Position numbers and translations under genes: made by a program. Source: Actinomycetospora sp. NBRC 106378 (lineage in GTDB: Bacteria; Actinomycetota; Actinomycetes; Mycobacteriales; Pseudonocardiaceae). Taken from it: 64,000 nucleotides of DNA. Each line of letters begins with the position of its first letter. Positions within the stretch are counted from its first letter, which is position 1. The notes beneath the pieces are model-generated. The model was not told where the DNA came from. It saw only the letters and a list, made by a program, of their open reading frames with translations, and made no database searches. Positions 50,656 to 58,310 of the stretch are shown one piece after another. The stretch lies in the NCBI RefSeq assembly GCF_030269685.1, contig NZ_BSTT01000002.1:124001-188000 (forward strand), read 5' to 3'.

Positions 50656-52211
50656 GCGGCGCCGCCGACACGCGCACCCGCCTCACCGACCAGGCCCGGT
50701 CCGTCGTCGGGAACGCGCAGCGGCTGTACGGCAGCGGGGCGCCGGACGCGGCGACGGGGTGGGCGCGGGCGGTGCTGGCCGACGCGCGGGCCCGGCTCGA
50801 CGAGCCGCTGCGCGTGGCGCTCGCGGGAACGCTCAAGGCCGGGAAGTCGACGCTGCTCAACGCCCTGGTGGGGGAGCGGGTGGCGGCGACGGACGCGGGG
50901 GAGTGCACCCGCCTGGTCACCTGGTACCGCGACGCGCCGTCGCCGGGTGTGCTCCGCGAGGACGTCGACGGGCGCCGCGGGCCGATCCCGTTCGCGCGCG
51001 ACGGCGAGGGCCTGCGGATCGACCTGCGCGGCGTCGATCCGGCGCGGGTCGGGCGCCTGCTCGTCGACTGGCCCTCGCGCGGGCTCGCGGAGACGACGCT
51101 GGTCGACACCCCGGGGCTGGACTCGATCCGCGAGACCAACTCCCGGCGCACGCTCGCCTTCGTCACCCCCGACGACCGCCCGTCCGGCGCCGACGCCGTC
51201 GTCTACCTGATGCGCCACGCCCACCGGAACGACGTCGGGTTCCTCGAGGCCTTCGCCGACCTCGCGCAGGGCGGGGCCGGCGGGTTGGGCGCGGTCGGCG
51301 CGTCGGGCACCGTCGTGGTCCTCTCCCGCGCCGACGAGATCGGCGGCGGGGGCCTCGACGCCATCACGACGGCGGGTCGGGTCGCCGAGGCCTACCGCTG
51401 CGATCCGGCGCTGCGGCCGCTGTGCCAGACCGTCGTCGCGGTGGACGGGCTGCTCGCCGAGACCGCGCGGACCCTGCGGCAGACGGAGTTCACGGCGTTG
51501 CGGGCGCTGGCCCGGGCGCCGCGCGCCGAGGTCGACGCGCTGCTGCTCTCCGCCGACCGGTTCTGCTCGGCCGAGCCGCCCGCCGTCGTCGCGGAGGCCC
51601 TCGCCTCCGACCCGGACGGCGTCCGCCTCGACGCGACGACCCGACGTGCGCTCATGGACCGGTTCGGCGTCTACGGCATCCGCACCGCGACGACCGTGCT
51701 GCGCCGCGGGGCCCGCACCGGGCGCGGGGTGACCGACTCGGTGTCGCTGGCCGAGGAACTGGTGCGCCGGTCGGGGCTCGAGGAGCTGCGCGAGGTGCTG
51801 GCCTCGCGGGTGGTCGGGCGGCGTGACGTGCACAAGGCCCGGTCGGCGCTGCTCGCCGTCGAGATGGTGCTGGCCCGGGTGCCGCGCCCCGACGCCGGGC
51901 CGCTCGCCGCCGAGCTGGAACGGGTCCTCACCGGCGCCCACGAGTTCACCGAGCAGCGCCTGCTGGCCGCCCTCCGGCAGGGCCAGGTGACCATGCCGGC
52001 CGACACCCAGCCGGAGGCCGAGCGACTGCTGGGCGGCGACGGTCCGGGCCCGGTCGAGCGCCTCGGCGGGGCCGACGACGTCCGGGCGGCGACCCTGGAG
52101 GCGCTCGACCGCTGGCGTACGCGGGCGGAGTCGCCGCTGACCTCACGCGCGGCGGCCGAGGTCGCCCGGGCCGTGGTGCGCTCCTGCGAGGGGATGCTGA
52201 CGCACGGCTGA
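50652..52211 (+). CDS. Dynamin-like GTPase, IniC type
   Basis: 519 residues from a GTG overlapping the previous stop. P-loop GTLKAGKS (59-66), switch region ECTRLVTW, DTPGLDSI and a VLSRADE base motif are intact. It is shorter than its partner and lacks an obvious membrane paddle. The pairing of two overlapping dynamin genes, one with and one without a membrane segment, matches IniA and IniC. The two GTPases probably assemble together at the cytoplasmic membrane. Confidence 0.9.
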   Translation: MSGAADTRTRLTDQARSVVGNAQRLYGSGAPDAATGWARAVLADARARLDEPLRVALAGTLKAGKSTLLNALVGERVAATDAGECTRLVTWYRDAPSPGVLREDVDGRRGPIPFARDGEGLRIDLRGVDPARVGRLLVDWPSRGLAETTLVDTPGLDSIRETNSRRTLAFVTPDDRPSGADAVVYLMRHAHRNDVGFLEAFADLAQGGAGGLGAVGASGTVVVLSRADEIGGGGLDAITTAGRVAEAYRCDPALRPLCQTVVAVDGLLAETARTLRQTEFTALRALARAPRAEVDALLLSADRFCSAEPPAVVAEALASDPDGVRLDATTRRALMDRFGVYGIRTATTVLRRGARTGRGVTDSVSLAEELVRRSGLEELREVLASRVVGRRDVHKARSALLAVEMVLARVPRPDAGPLAAELERVLTGAHEFTEQRLLAALRQGQVTMPADTQPEAERLLGGDGPGPVERLGGADDVRAATLEALDRWRTRAESPLTSRAAAEVARAVVRSCEGMLTHG

Positions 52212-52256
52212 GGTGGGCTGCGCCCCGGGGAGTACCTCTCCGCGTTCCGGCACGGA

Positions 52257-53111
52257 TCAGGACGCACGGGCGCGGAGCGCACATCCGACCGCCCCCAGCA
52301 CCAGCGCGGCGCCCACCAGGACGACCGGACGGAACTCCTCGCCGAGCACCAGCACGCCGGTCAGGTAGGCGACGACCGGCACCGCATACGCGTACGTGCC
52401 GACCAGCGACACCGACGCGTGCCGCAGCAGCCACGTGAACAGCGCGAACCCGGCGAGCGAGTCGACGACCAGGAGCACGGCCACGGCCACCCACGAGGAG
52501 GCGTTCCCGACGACGGGTGTGGCCGGGTCGAGCACCAGGCCGGCGGTCAGCACCAGCGCGCCGCCCGCGACGAGCTGCACCGCCGTCGCCGCGCCGAGCG
52601 CCGGGAGGACGACGCTGCGGGCGGCGACGAGCGTCCCGGCCGCCCACAGCACGCTCGACGCCACGATCACCAGCGCCCACGGGGTCCAGCCCGGTCCGCC
52701 CGCCTCGGCCAGCACGATCACGGTCACCCCGGCGAGCCCGATCGGCAGGCCCAGCAGCTCCCGCCGCGACGGCCGGTCGCCGGTGAGGGCGCGGAGGACG
52801 ACGAGCCACAGCGGGATCGACGCCGCGAGCAACGCCGCCGTCGATGCGGGCACATGGACCACGGCGAGTGCCGCGCTGCCCTGCGCGCCGAGCAGACAGC
52901 CGCCGACCAGCGCGGCCCGCCGCAGTGCGAGCGGCCCGGTCCGCCGCAGGTCCCGGGCGTGCACGACCGACAGGACCAGACCCGCCGTCAGGAAGACCGC
53001 GCCGGAGGTGGTGAGCGGCGGGAGGGTCGCGACCACGACCCGCATCGCGGGGAAGGACGAGCCCCAGCAGAGCCAGAGACAGACGAGGGCGAGCAGGACG
53101 CGGGCGGACAT
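52257..53111 (-). CDS. EamA/DMT family transporter
   Basis: 284 residues from an ATG at 53111. Ten hydrophobic segments in two EamA repeats are seen: LLALVCLWLCWGSSFPAMRV at the start and ALVIVASSVLWAAGTLVAAR in the second half. Conserved motifs are WGSSFPAMR and a final LVGAALVLGAVG. It likely exports metabolites or amino acids. It is divergent from a LysR gene 71 bp away, the usual arrangement for regulator and target. Confidence 0.93.
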   Translation of the reverse strand: MSARVLLALVCLWLCWGSSFPAMRVVVATLPPLTTSGAVFLTAGLVLSVVHARDLRRTGPLALRRAALVGGCLLGAQGSAALAVVHVPASTAALLAASIPLWLVVLRALTGDRPSRRELLGLPIGLAGVTVIVLAEAGGPGWTPWALVIVASSVLWAAGTLVAARSVVLPALGAATAVQLVAGGALVLTAGLVLDPATPVVGNASSWVAVAVLLVVDSLAGFALFTWLLRHASVSLVGTYAYAVPVVAYLTGVLVLGEEFRPVVLVGAALVLGAVGCALRARAS

Positions 53112-53181
53112 GACGACAGGAGAAGTCCGGGAGCCCCATGAGTCCAACGACTTCTCCTCCTACCCGGCATGATGTGCGCTC

Positions 53182-54018
53182 ATGGACGTCGCGCTGGCCC
53201 AGCTGGACGCCGTGCTCGCGCTCGCCGAGCACGGCAGCTTCACCCGGGCGGCCGCGGCGCTGGGGCGGACGCAGTCGGCGGTCAGCCGGTCGGTCGCGAC
53301 CCTGGAGCGGCGCCTGGGGGCGCCGGTCGCGCACCGAGGGCCGGTCGTGACGCTCACCGCGACCGGCCGGGAGGTCGCCGAGCACGCCCGCGCGGTGCGG
53401 GAGCACCTCGACGCGGTGGCGGGGCTCGCGCGGCGCGCCGAGCGGGCCGACCTGCGGATGGGGGCGGTGCACTCGGCGACCGTGCGGCTGGTGCCGGCGG
53501 TGGTGCGGCGGGTGCCCGGCCGGGTGTGGGTCGTGCAGGGCGACGACGACGAGCTGGCGGCCTGGTTCGCGGCCGGGACGGTCGACCTGGCGGTCTCGAC
53601 GTGGGGCCCGGAGGAGTTCGCCACGGCCGACGTGCACCTCGCGCGCGAGGACGCGTTCCTCGCGGTGCTGCCGGCACGCCATCCGCTGGTGGGGCGGGGG
53701 CCGGTCGGGTTGCGGGCGCTGGTCGAGGCGGGGGTCGCCGACCCCGGGGGGACCTGCGGGCCGCAGTTGGCGGACGGCTACGTCGCGCACGGCGAGTCGT
53801 GGGTGCCCGCGCACGTGGTGCGCGACGTCGGGACCGTCCTGGCGATGGCGGCGGCCGGGATCACCGTCGGCGTGCTCCCGGCGTTGGCGTTGCCGGACCC
53901 GCTGCCCGCGGGTGTGGTCGTCCTGCCGCTGGACCCGCCGTTGGGCCGGACCGTGCACGTCCACGTGCGGTCGGTGCCGGGCGCGGCGGACCTGGCGGAG
54001 CTGTTGGCGTCGGTCTGA
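53182..54018 (+). CDS. LysR family transcriptional regulator
   Basis: 278 residues. The N-terminal winged HTH (LDAVLALAEHGSFTRAAAAL, then GRTQSAVSRSVATLERRLG) is typical. The substrate-binding domain covers about 90-278, with the conserved VDLAVSTWG and AAAGITVGVLP motifs. It is short compared with the usual 300 residues. Its likely target is the divergent EamA transporter gene. Confidence 0.93.
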   Translation: MDVALAQLDAVLALAEHGSFTRAAAALGRTQSAVSRSVATLERRLGAPVAHRGPVVTLTATGREVAEHARAVREHLDAVAGLARRAERADLRMGAVHSATVRLVPAVVRRVPGRVWVVQGDDDELAAWFAAGTVDLAVSTWGPEEFATADVHLAREDAFLAVLPARHPLVGRGPVGLRALVEAGVADPGGTCGPQLADGYVAHGESWVPAHVVRDVGTVLAMAAAGITVGVLPALALPDPLPAGVVVLPLDPPLGRTVHVHVRSVPGAADLAELLASV

Positions 54019-54067
54019 CCCCCGCTCCGACCGGCCGCGCGAGCGGCACCCGGTTACCGTCGGCGGA

Positions 54068-54649
54068 GTGATCGTTCTCGACCTCGGTGGCGTCCTCGTC
54101 GCGTCGGACCAGGTGATGACCGCCGTCGCGGACCGGCTCGGGGTGCCCCGGCCGGCGCTCGAGGCGGTCTACTACGGGCCGCCCCGGCAGGCGTTCGACC
54201 TCGGCGGTGCCGACCTGGACTACTGGACCGCCGTGGGGGACGAGCTCGGCGTGTCCGTGACCCCGGAGGACGCCGCCGAGCTGACGGTGATCGATGCGCG
54301 CAAGTGGGCGGACCTGACGCCGGGCTCCGCGGAGTTCCTCGCCGCGCTCGCCGGGCGTCGCACCGCGGTGCTCTCGAATGCCCCGGCCCATCTGGCCCGC
54401 ACCGTGCGGGACGCCGGGTGGTCGCGGGGCTTCGAGACGTTGGTGTTCTCGGCTGAGATCGGCCTGGTGAAGCCGGATCCCGCGATCTACGCCGCGGCCG
54501 ACGAGGCCTACGGGACGGCGCCGGGAGAGTGCGTCTTCTTCGACGACCGCCCCCGCAACGTCGAGGCGGCCCGCGAGCACGGCTGGGAGGCCCACGTGTG
54601 GGAGGGGCCGGCGGCGGCGCTGGACCGCCTCGGCGTCAGGACGGGGTGA
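54068..54649 (+). CDS. HAD-IA family hydrolase (YihX-like)
   Basis: 193 residues from a GTG. HAD motif I is LDLGGVLV, so the nucleophile Asp5 is present, while the second acidic position is Gly as in YihX-type phosphatases. Motif II is in VLSNAP, motif III is the Lys of LVKPDPAIY, and motif IV is [16 protein letters not shown]. Phosphatase activity on a small sugar phosphate or nucleotide is likely. The end overlaps the SDR gene on the other strand by 14 bp. Confidence 0.9.
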   Translation: MIVLDLGGVLVASDQVMTAVADRLGVPRPALEAVYYGPPRQAFDLGGADLDYWTAVGDELGVSVTPEDAAELTVIDARKWADLTPGSAEFLAALAGRRTAVLSNAPAHLARTVRDAGWSRGFETLVFSAEIGLVKPDPAIYAAADEAYGTAPGECVFFDDRPRNVEAAREHGWEAHVWEGPAAALDRLGVRTG

Positions 54650-55562
54650 GGCGACCGACCAGCTCCTCGGACACCTGCCAGACGCGCGCCGCCTCGGCGT
54701 CGTCGCGCAGCGGCTTGTAGAGCGCCTGCTCGGCGGGTCCGCCGCCGACGTGTCCGGGGCCGGACGGTCCGTAGAGGTGACCGCCGCGGGCGTCGGGGGA
54801 GGTCGCGGCGAGCAGCGCGGGCAGGGCGGCGGACTCGGGCGTCCCGGTGAGACCGATCCGGGACAGGAGGCCGATCACGGCCCGACCGCGTGCCGGGCGC
54901 GCCCGGCCGAGCTCGCTGCGCGCGTTGAGCAGGTTGGTCGGCGCGACCCCGGGGTGGGACAGCAGGCTGGTGATGCCCCAGCCGTTCGCCCGGCTGCGCC
55001 GCTCCAGCTCGAGGCCGTAGAGCCCGAACGCGACCTTCGACTGGCGGTAGGCGGCCATGCCGTCGTAGGAGCGCTCCCACTGCAGGTCGTCCCAGTGGAT
55101 CGGCCCGCGGGCCGCGGCCACGCTGATCTGGTGCACAACGCGGGCGCGCCCGGCCTGGAGCAGCGGCATCAGTCCCGCGACCAGCGCGACGTGCCCGAGG
55201 TGGTTGGTGCCGAACTGCAGCTCGAACCCGTCGGCCGTGACCTGCCGGTCGGGCGGGGTCATGACGCCCGCGTTGTTGATCAGTAGGTGGATCGGCCGGC
55301 CCTCGCGGCGCAGGGTGTCGCCGAGAGCGCGCACCGAGGTGAGCGAGGACAGGTCGAGGTCGCGCGGGGCCACCCTGGCCGCCGGGGCCTGGCTGCGGAT
55401 GGCGGCGAGCGCGGCCTCCCCCTTGCGCGTGTTGCGGACGGGCAGCAGGACCTCGGCGCCGGCGACCGCGAGCCTCGTCGCCAGGTGGAGGCCGACACCG
55501 TCGCTGCCGCCGGTGACGACGGCGAGGCGGCCGGTGAGGTCGGGGACGGTGATCTCCCGCAT
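54636..55562 (-). CDS. Short-chain dehydrogenase/reductase
   Basis: 308 residues from an ATG at 55562. The cofactor motif TGGSDGVG (TGxxxGxG), NNAGV and the catalytic YRQSK (YxxxK) are present, with QISVAAARG giving the serine. The protein is similar to the retinol dehydrogenase/WWOX-like SDRs, with the usual insertion before YxxxK. The NADP-dependent substrate is unknown. Convergent with the HAD gene. Confidence 0.92.
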   Translation of the reverse strand: MREITVPDLTGRLAVVTGGSDGVGLHLATRLAVAGAEVLLPVRNTRKGEAALAAIRSQAPAARVAPRDLDLSSLTSVRALGDTLRREGRPIHLLINNAGVMTPPDRQVTADGFELQFGTNHLGHVALVAGLMPLLQAGRARVVHQISVAAARGPIHWDDLQWERSYDGMAAYRQSKVAFGLYGLELERRSRANGWGITSLLSHPGVAPTNLLNARSELGRARPARGRAVIGLLSRIGLTGTPESAALPALLAATSPDARGGHLYGPSGPGHVGGGPAEQALYKPLRDDAEAARVWQVSEELVGRLTPS

Positions 55563-55664
55563 GGTGTCTCCTTCGGTGGGCTGGCACCGAGACTGCTGTG
55601 CTTCGCGGCGGCTCACCACGGCCCGCTCATCAGGGGATCGGCGGTCCGCCCCTACGGTCGGCGC

Positions 55665-56177
55665 GTGGAGCTGACCCTCGACGAGCTGCGCGCGGTGGCG
55701 ACCTTCGCGGCCGCGTGCGCCCGCCCGGTCCTCCCGCTGTTCGAGGCGAGCTTTCCCGATGACGGGCGCCCGCGGCTCGCGATCGCGGCTGCGGCGGCGT
55801 TCGCAGAGGGCGGTCCCCGGACGAAGGCCATGCGCGACGGGGCCTGGGGTGCGCAGCGGGCGGCGAGCGGAGCCTGCGACGCCGGCTCGCCGGTGGCCGA
55901 GCAGGCCGCACGTTCCGCCCTGGCGGCGGCCGGGGCGGGATATCTGCACCCGTTGCCCGACGCGGCTCAGGTCCGGCACGTCCTCGGCGCTGCGGCACAC
56001 GCGCTGCGGGCCCGGGAGCTGGCCGGTGATCCTGCGCCGGTGGCGGCGACGGCGGACCTGGCCGGACCTGTCGTCAGGACGGTGCTGCAGCGGTACCCGG
56101 CCGCGCCGGCCGGCGGGGGACGGATCGGTGAGCTGATGCGGGCGCTGGACGCCGCGGTGCGCGACGTGGGCAGTTGA
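55665..56177 (+). CDS. Imm-5-like immunity-type protein
   Basis: 170 residues from a GTG. The all-helical pattern [60 protein letters not shown] and [13 protein letters not shown] matches the Imm-5-like putative immunity family. No adjacent toxin gene is found, so an immunity role is doubtful and the family may have other functions. It is divergent from the SDR gene. Confidence 0.8.
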   Translation: MELTLDELRAVATFAAACARPVLPLFEASFPDDGRPRLAIAAAAAFAEGGPRTKAMRDGAWGAQRAASGACDAGSPVAEQAARSALAAAGAGYLHPLPDAAQVRHVLGAAAHALRARELAGDPAPVAATADLAGPVVRTVLQRYPAAPAGGGRIGELMRALDAAVRDVGS

Positions 56178-56251
56178 TCATGCCGAGCGCGACAGGGCTC
56201 TGATGTCAGCGGTGGCACACGGCGCACGCTGAGCGTCAGCAGGTCGCCACG

Positions 56252-56968
56252 GTGGAGCTGGCACTACCCTCCGCGGGCGTGCGGCAGCCCGACGACCTCG
56301 ACACCGTCCGCGCGTCCTACGACCGCGTGGCCGACGCCTACGTCGAGATGGTGGAGTCGACGGGGCTCGGCGACATCCGGACGCACCCCTGGCTGGAGGC
56401 GGCGGTCGACGCGTTCGCGACGTCGGTGGCCGGGCTCGGCCCGGTGCTCGACGTCGGGTGCGGGCCCGGGCTGGTGACGGCGTACCTGGCCGAGCGGGGC
56501 CTCGACGTGAGGGGTGTGGACCTCTCGCCACGGATGATCGCCCACGCCCGGCGGCGGTACCCGACGTGCTCGTTCGACGTGGCGTCCGCGACGGAGCTGG
56601 ACCTGGCCGACGCGTCGTACGGCGGTCTGCTGGGCTGGTGGTCGCTGTTCAACCTGCCCCGCGACGCGCTGCCGGAGGTCCTCGCGGCGTTCGCGCGGGC
56701 GCTCGTGCCGGGTGGGCGGCTGCTTGTCGCGACGCACGTCGGCGACGAGGACCGGGTCCGCACTGAGGTGTACGGCCACGCCGTCACCTGGACCACGTAC
56801 CAGTGGCGGCCCGAGCAGCTCGCGAACCTGATCGAGGGCGCGGGCCTCACGACCGTGGCCGAACTCCGACTTCCGGCCGAGCCGCCGATCGGGCCGACGG
56901 TGGTGATGTGCGCGCAGCGCACAGGGTGGGATCGGCAGGGCGTGGCTGGCGACGGACCGGAGCGGTAG
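56252..56968 (+). CDS. Class I SAM-dependent methyltransferase
   Basis: 238 residues from a GTG. Motif I VLDVGCGPGLVTAYLAERGL, motif II-like VRGVDLSPRMIAHARRR and the later LLGWWSLFNLPRDALPEVLA and GGRLLVATHVGDE are typical of methyltransferase domain 11/25 enzymes. The nearby XRE regulator is 9 bp downstream and may share an mRNA. Substrate unknown. Confidence 0.92.
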   Translation: MELALPSAGVRQPDDLDTVRASYDRVADAYVEMVESTGLGDIRTHPWLEAAVDAFATSVAGLGPVLDVGCGPGLVTAYLAERGLDVRGVDLSPRMIAHARRRYPTCSFDVASATELDLADASYGGLLGWWSLFNLPRDALPEVLAAFARALVPGGRLLVATHVGDEDRVRTEVYGHAVTWTTYQWRPEQLANLIEGAGLTTVAELRLPAEPPIGPTVVMCAQRTGWDRQGVAGDGPER

Positions 56969-56977
56969 GCAGGAACC

Positions 56978-57811
56978 GTGATCGATCGGACGGGGCTGGC
57001 GGAGTTCCTGCGACGCCGTCGGGAGTCGTTGCAGCCCGAGGACGTCGGGCTCCCGCGCGGCGCACGGCGGCGGACCAGCGGGCTGCGCCGCGAGGAGGTC
57101 GCCGCGCTCTGCCACATGTCGACCGACTACTACTCGCGGCTCGAACGGGAGCGCGGCCCGCAGCCGTCCGAGCAGATGGCGGCCTCGATCGCGCAGGGGC
57201 TGCACCTCTCGCTCGACGAGCGCGACCACCTGTACCGGCTGGTGGGGCACGTACCGCCGAGCCGCGGCGGGTCGGGCGACCACATCGGTCCGGGCCTCCT
57301 GCGGGTGCTGGACCGCCTCACCGACACCCCGGCCGAGATCACCACCGAGCTCGGCGAGACGTTGCGCCAGACCCCGCTCGGGGTCGCGCTCACGGGCGAC
57401 CTCACGAGATTCCGCGGCCCCGCCCGCAGCATGGGCTACCGGTGGTTCACCGACCCGGCGAGCCGGGAACGGTACGTCCCCGAGGACCACGACCACCTGT
57501 CGCGCATGTTCACCTCGGGGCTGCGGCAGATCGTCGGACAGCGGGGTCGGGACTCCGCCGCCGGCCGGCTCGCCGACGACCTGCTCGACCGCAGCGCGGA
57601 GTTCCGGACGCTCTGGGAGCAGCACGAGGTCGGGGTCCGACCCCGGGAGCCGAAGCGGTTCCTGCACCCCGAGGTCGGGGTCCTCGAGCTGAACTGCCAG
57701 CACCTGCTCGACCCGGACCAGTCGCACCGCCTGCTCGTCTACACCGCCGTCCCGGGCAGCGAGAGCCACGAGAAGCTCCAGCTGCTCGGGGTCATCGGGG
57801 CGACGGTGTAG
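56978..57811 (+). CDS. XRE family regulator with MmyB-like ligand-binding domain
   Basis: 277 residues. The Cro/CI-type helix-turn-helix lies in about 8-75 with RRTSGLRREEVAALCHMSTD and YYSRLERERG, a hallmark of this actinobacterial group. The C-terminal MmyB-like domain (LDRLTDTPAEITTELGETLR, YRWFTDPASRERYV, LELNCQHLLDPDQSHRLLVY) resembles a PAS-type sensor that may bind fatty acids. Target unknown. Confidence 0.94.
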   Translation: MIDRTGLAEFLRRRRESLQPEDVGLPRGARRRTSGLRREEVAALCHMSTDYYSRLERERGPQPSEQMAASIAQGLHLSLDERDHLYRLVGHVPPSRGGSGDHIGPGLLRVLDRLTDTPAEITTELGETLRQTPLGVALTGDLTRFRGPARSMGYRWFTDPASRERYVPEDHDHLSRMFTSGLRQIVGQRGRDSAAGRLADDLLDRSAEFRTLWEQHEVGVRPREPKRFLHPEVGVLELNCQHLLDPDQSHRLLVYTAVPGSESHEKLQLLGVIGATV

Positions 57812-57883
57812 GAGGCCTCAGACCGACTCGGTCGCGGATGGGGCGACCGTGCGCTCTGGCTCCTTGGTCGAGAACAGCATGAA

Positions 57884-58230
57884 GCACCGAGTACCTGCTG
57901 CCCGGACTCGTGGGAGAGGGGCTCAAGCGCGGGCTGCCGCTGTCGCGGATCGCGGAGCTGACCTCGACCGCCCCGGCGCAGCGTTTCGGCCTGGGCGCCA
58001 CCAAGGGCGACCTCGCGCCCTGGTTCGACGCCGACATCGCGCTGGTCGACCCCGACCGCTCGTGGACCGTCGACCCCGCCGACTCCGAGTCGACCCAGGA
58101 GTACACGCCGTTCCGGGGCTGGCGATCGGCTCCACCGTCACCCGCACGTTCCTGCGCGGACGGACGGTCTACGCCGACGGGCGGTGGTGGGGGAGCCGTC
58201 GGGTCGCTTCCTGTCGCGACCCATCGCACG
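57884..58230 (+). pseudogene. Decayed C-terminal fragment of a hydantoinase/dihydropyrimidinase-type amidohydrolase
   Basis: One frame reads STEYLLPGLVGEGLKRGLPL, then ELTSTAPAQRFGLGATKGDL and DADIALVDPDRSWTVDP, the C-terminus of cyclic amidohydrolases. It continues in a second frame as AIGSTVTRTFLRGRTVYADG and in a third as GEPSGRFLSRPIAR. There is no start, and the N-terminal two-thirds with the metal site are missing. At least two frame changes occur. It is a relic of a deleted gene. Confidence 0.8.
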
Positions 58231-58284
58231 CTGGCGGGGCCGTTCGGCGGAGATCAAGTTCGTCCGGACGGTCGCTGGTTCTGT

Positions 58285-58300
58285 TCGAACGTGTGTTCGA
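58285..58300. promoter_or_regulatory. LexA/SOS box upstream of the DUF222-HNH gene
   Basis: TCGAAC-GTGT-GTTCGA is a perfect 16-bp palindrome that matches the Gram-positive/actinobacterial SOS box (CGAAC-N4-GTTCG). It ends 10 bp before the ATG of the HNH gene. This position would allow LexA to block the promoter or ribosome binding site. In M. tuberculosis, members of the same 13E12 repeat family are among LexA-controlled genes. Confidence 0.88.
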
Positions 58301-58310
58301 TACTGGAGTC

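Noticed and set aside
55665-56177. Toxin-immunity locus based on the Imm-5-like protein
   Set aside because: The neighbours are an SDR and a methyltransferase. No polymorphic toxin, secretion gene or toxin fragment is nearby.
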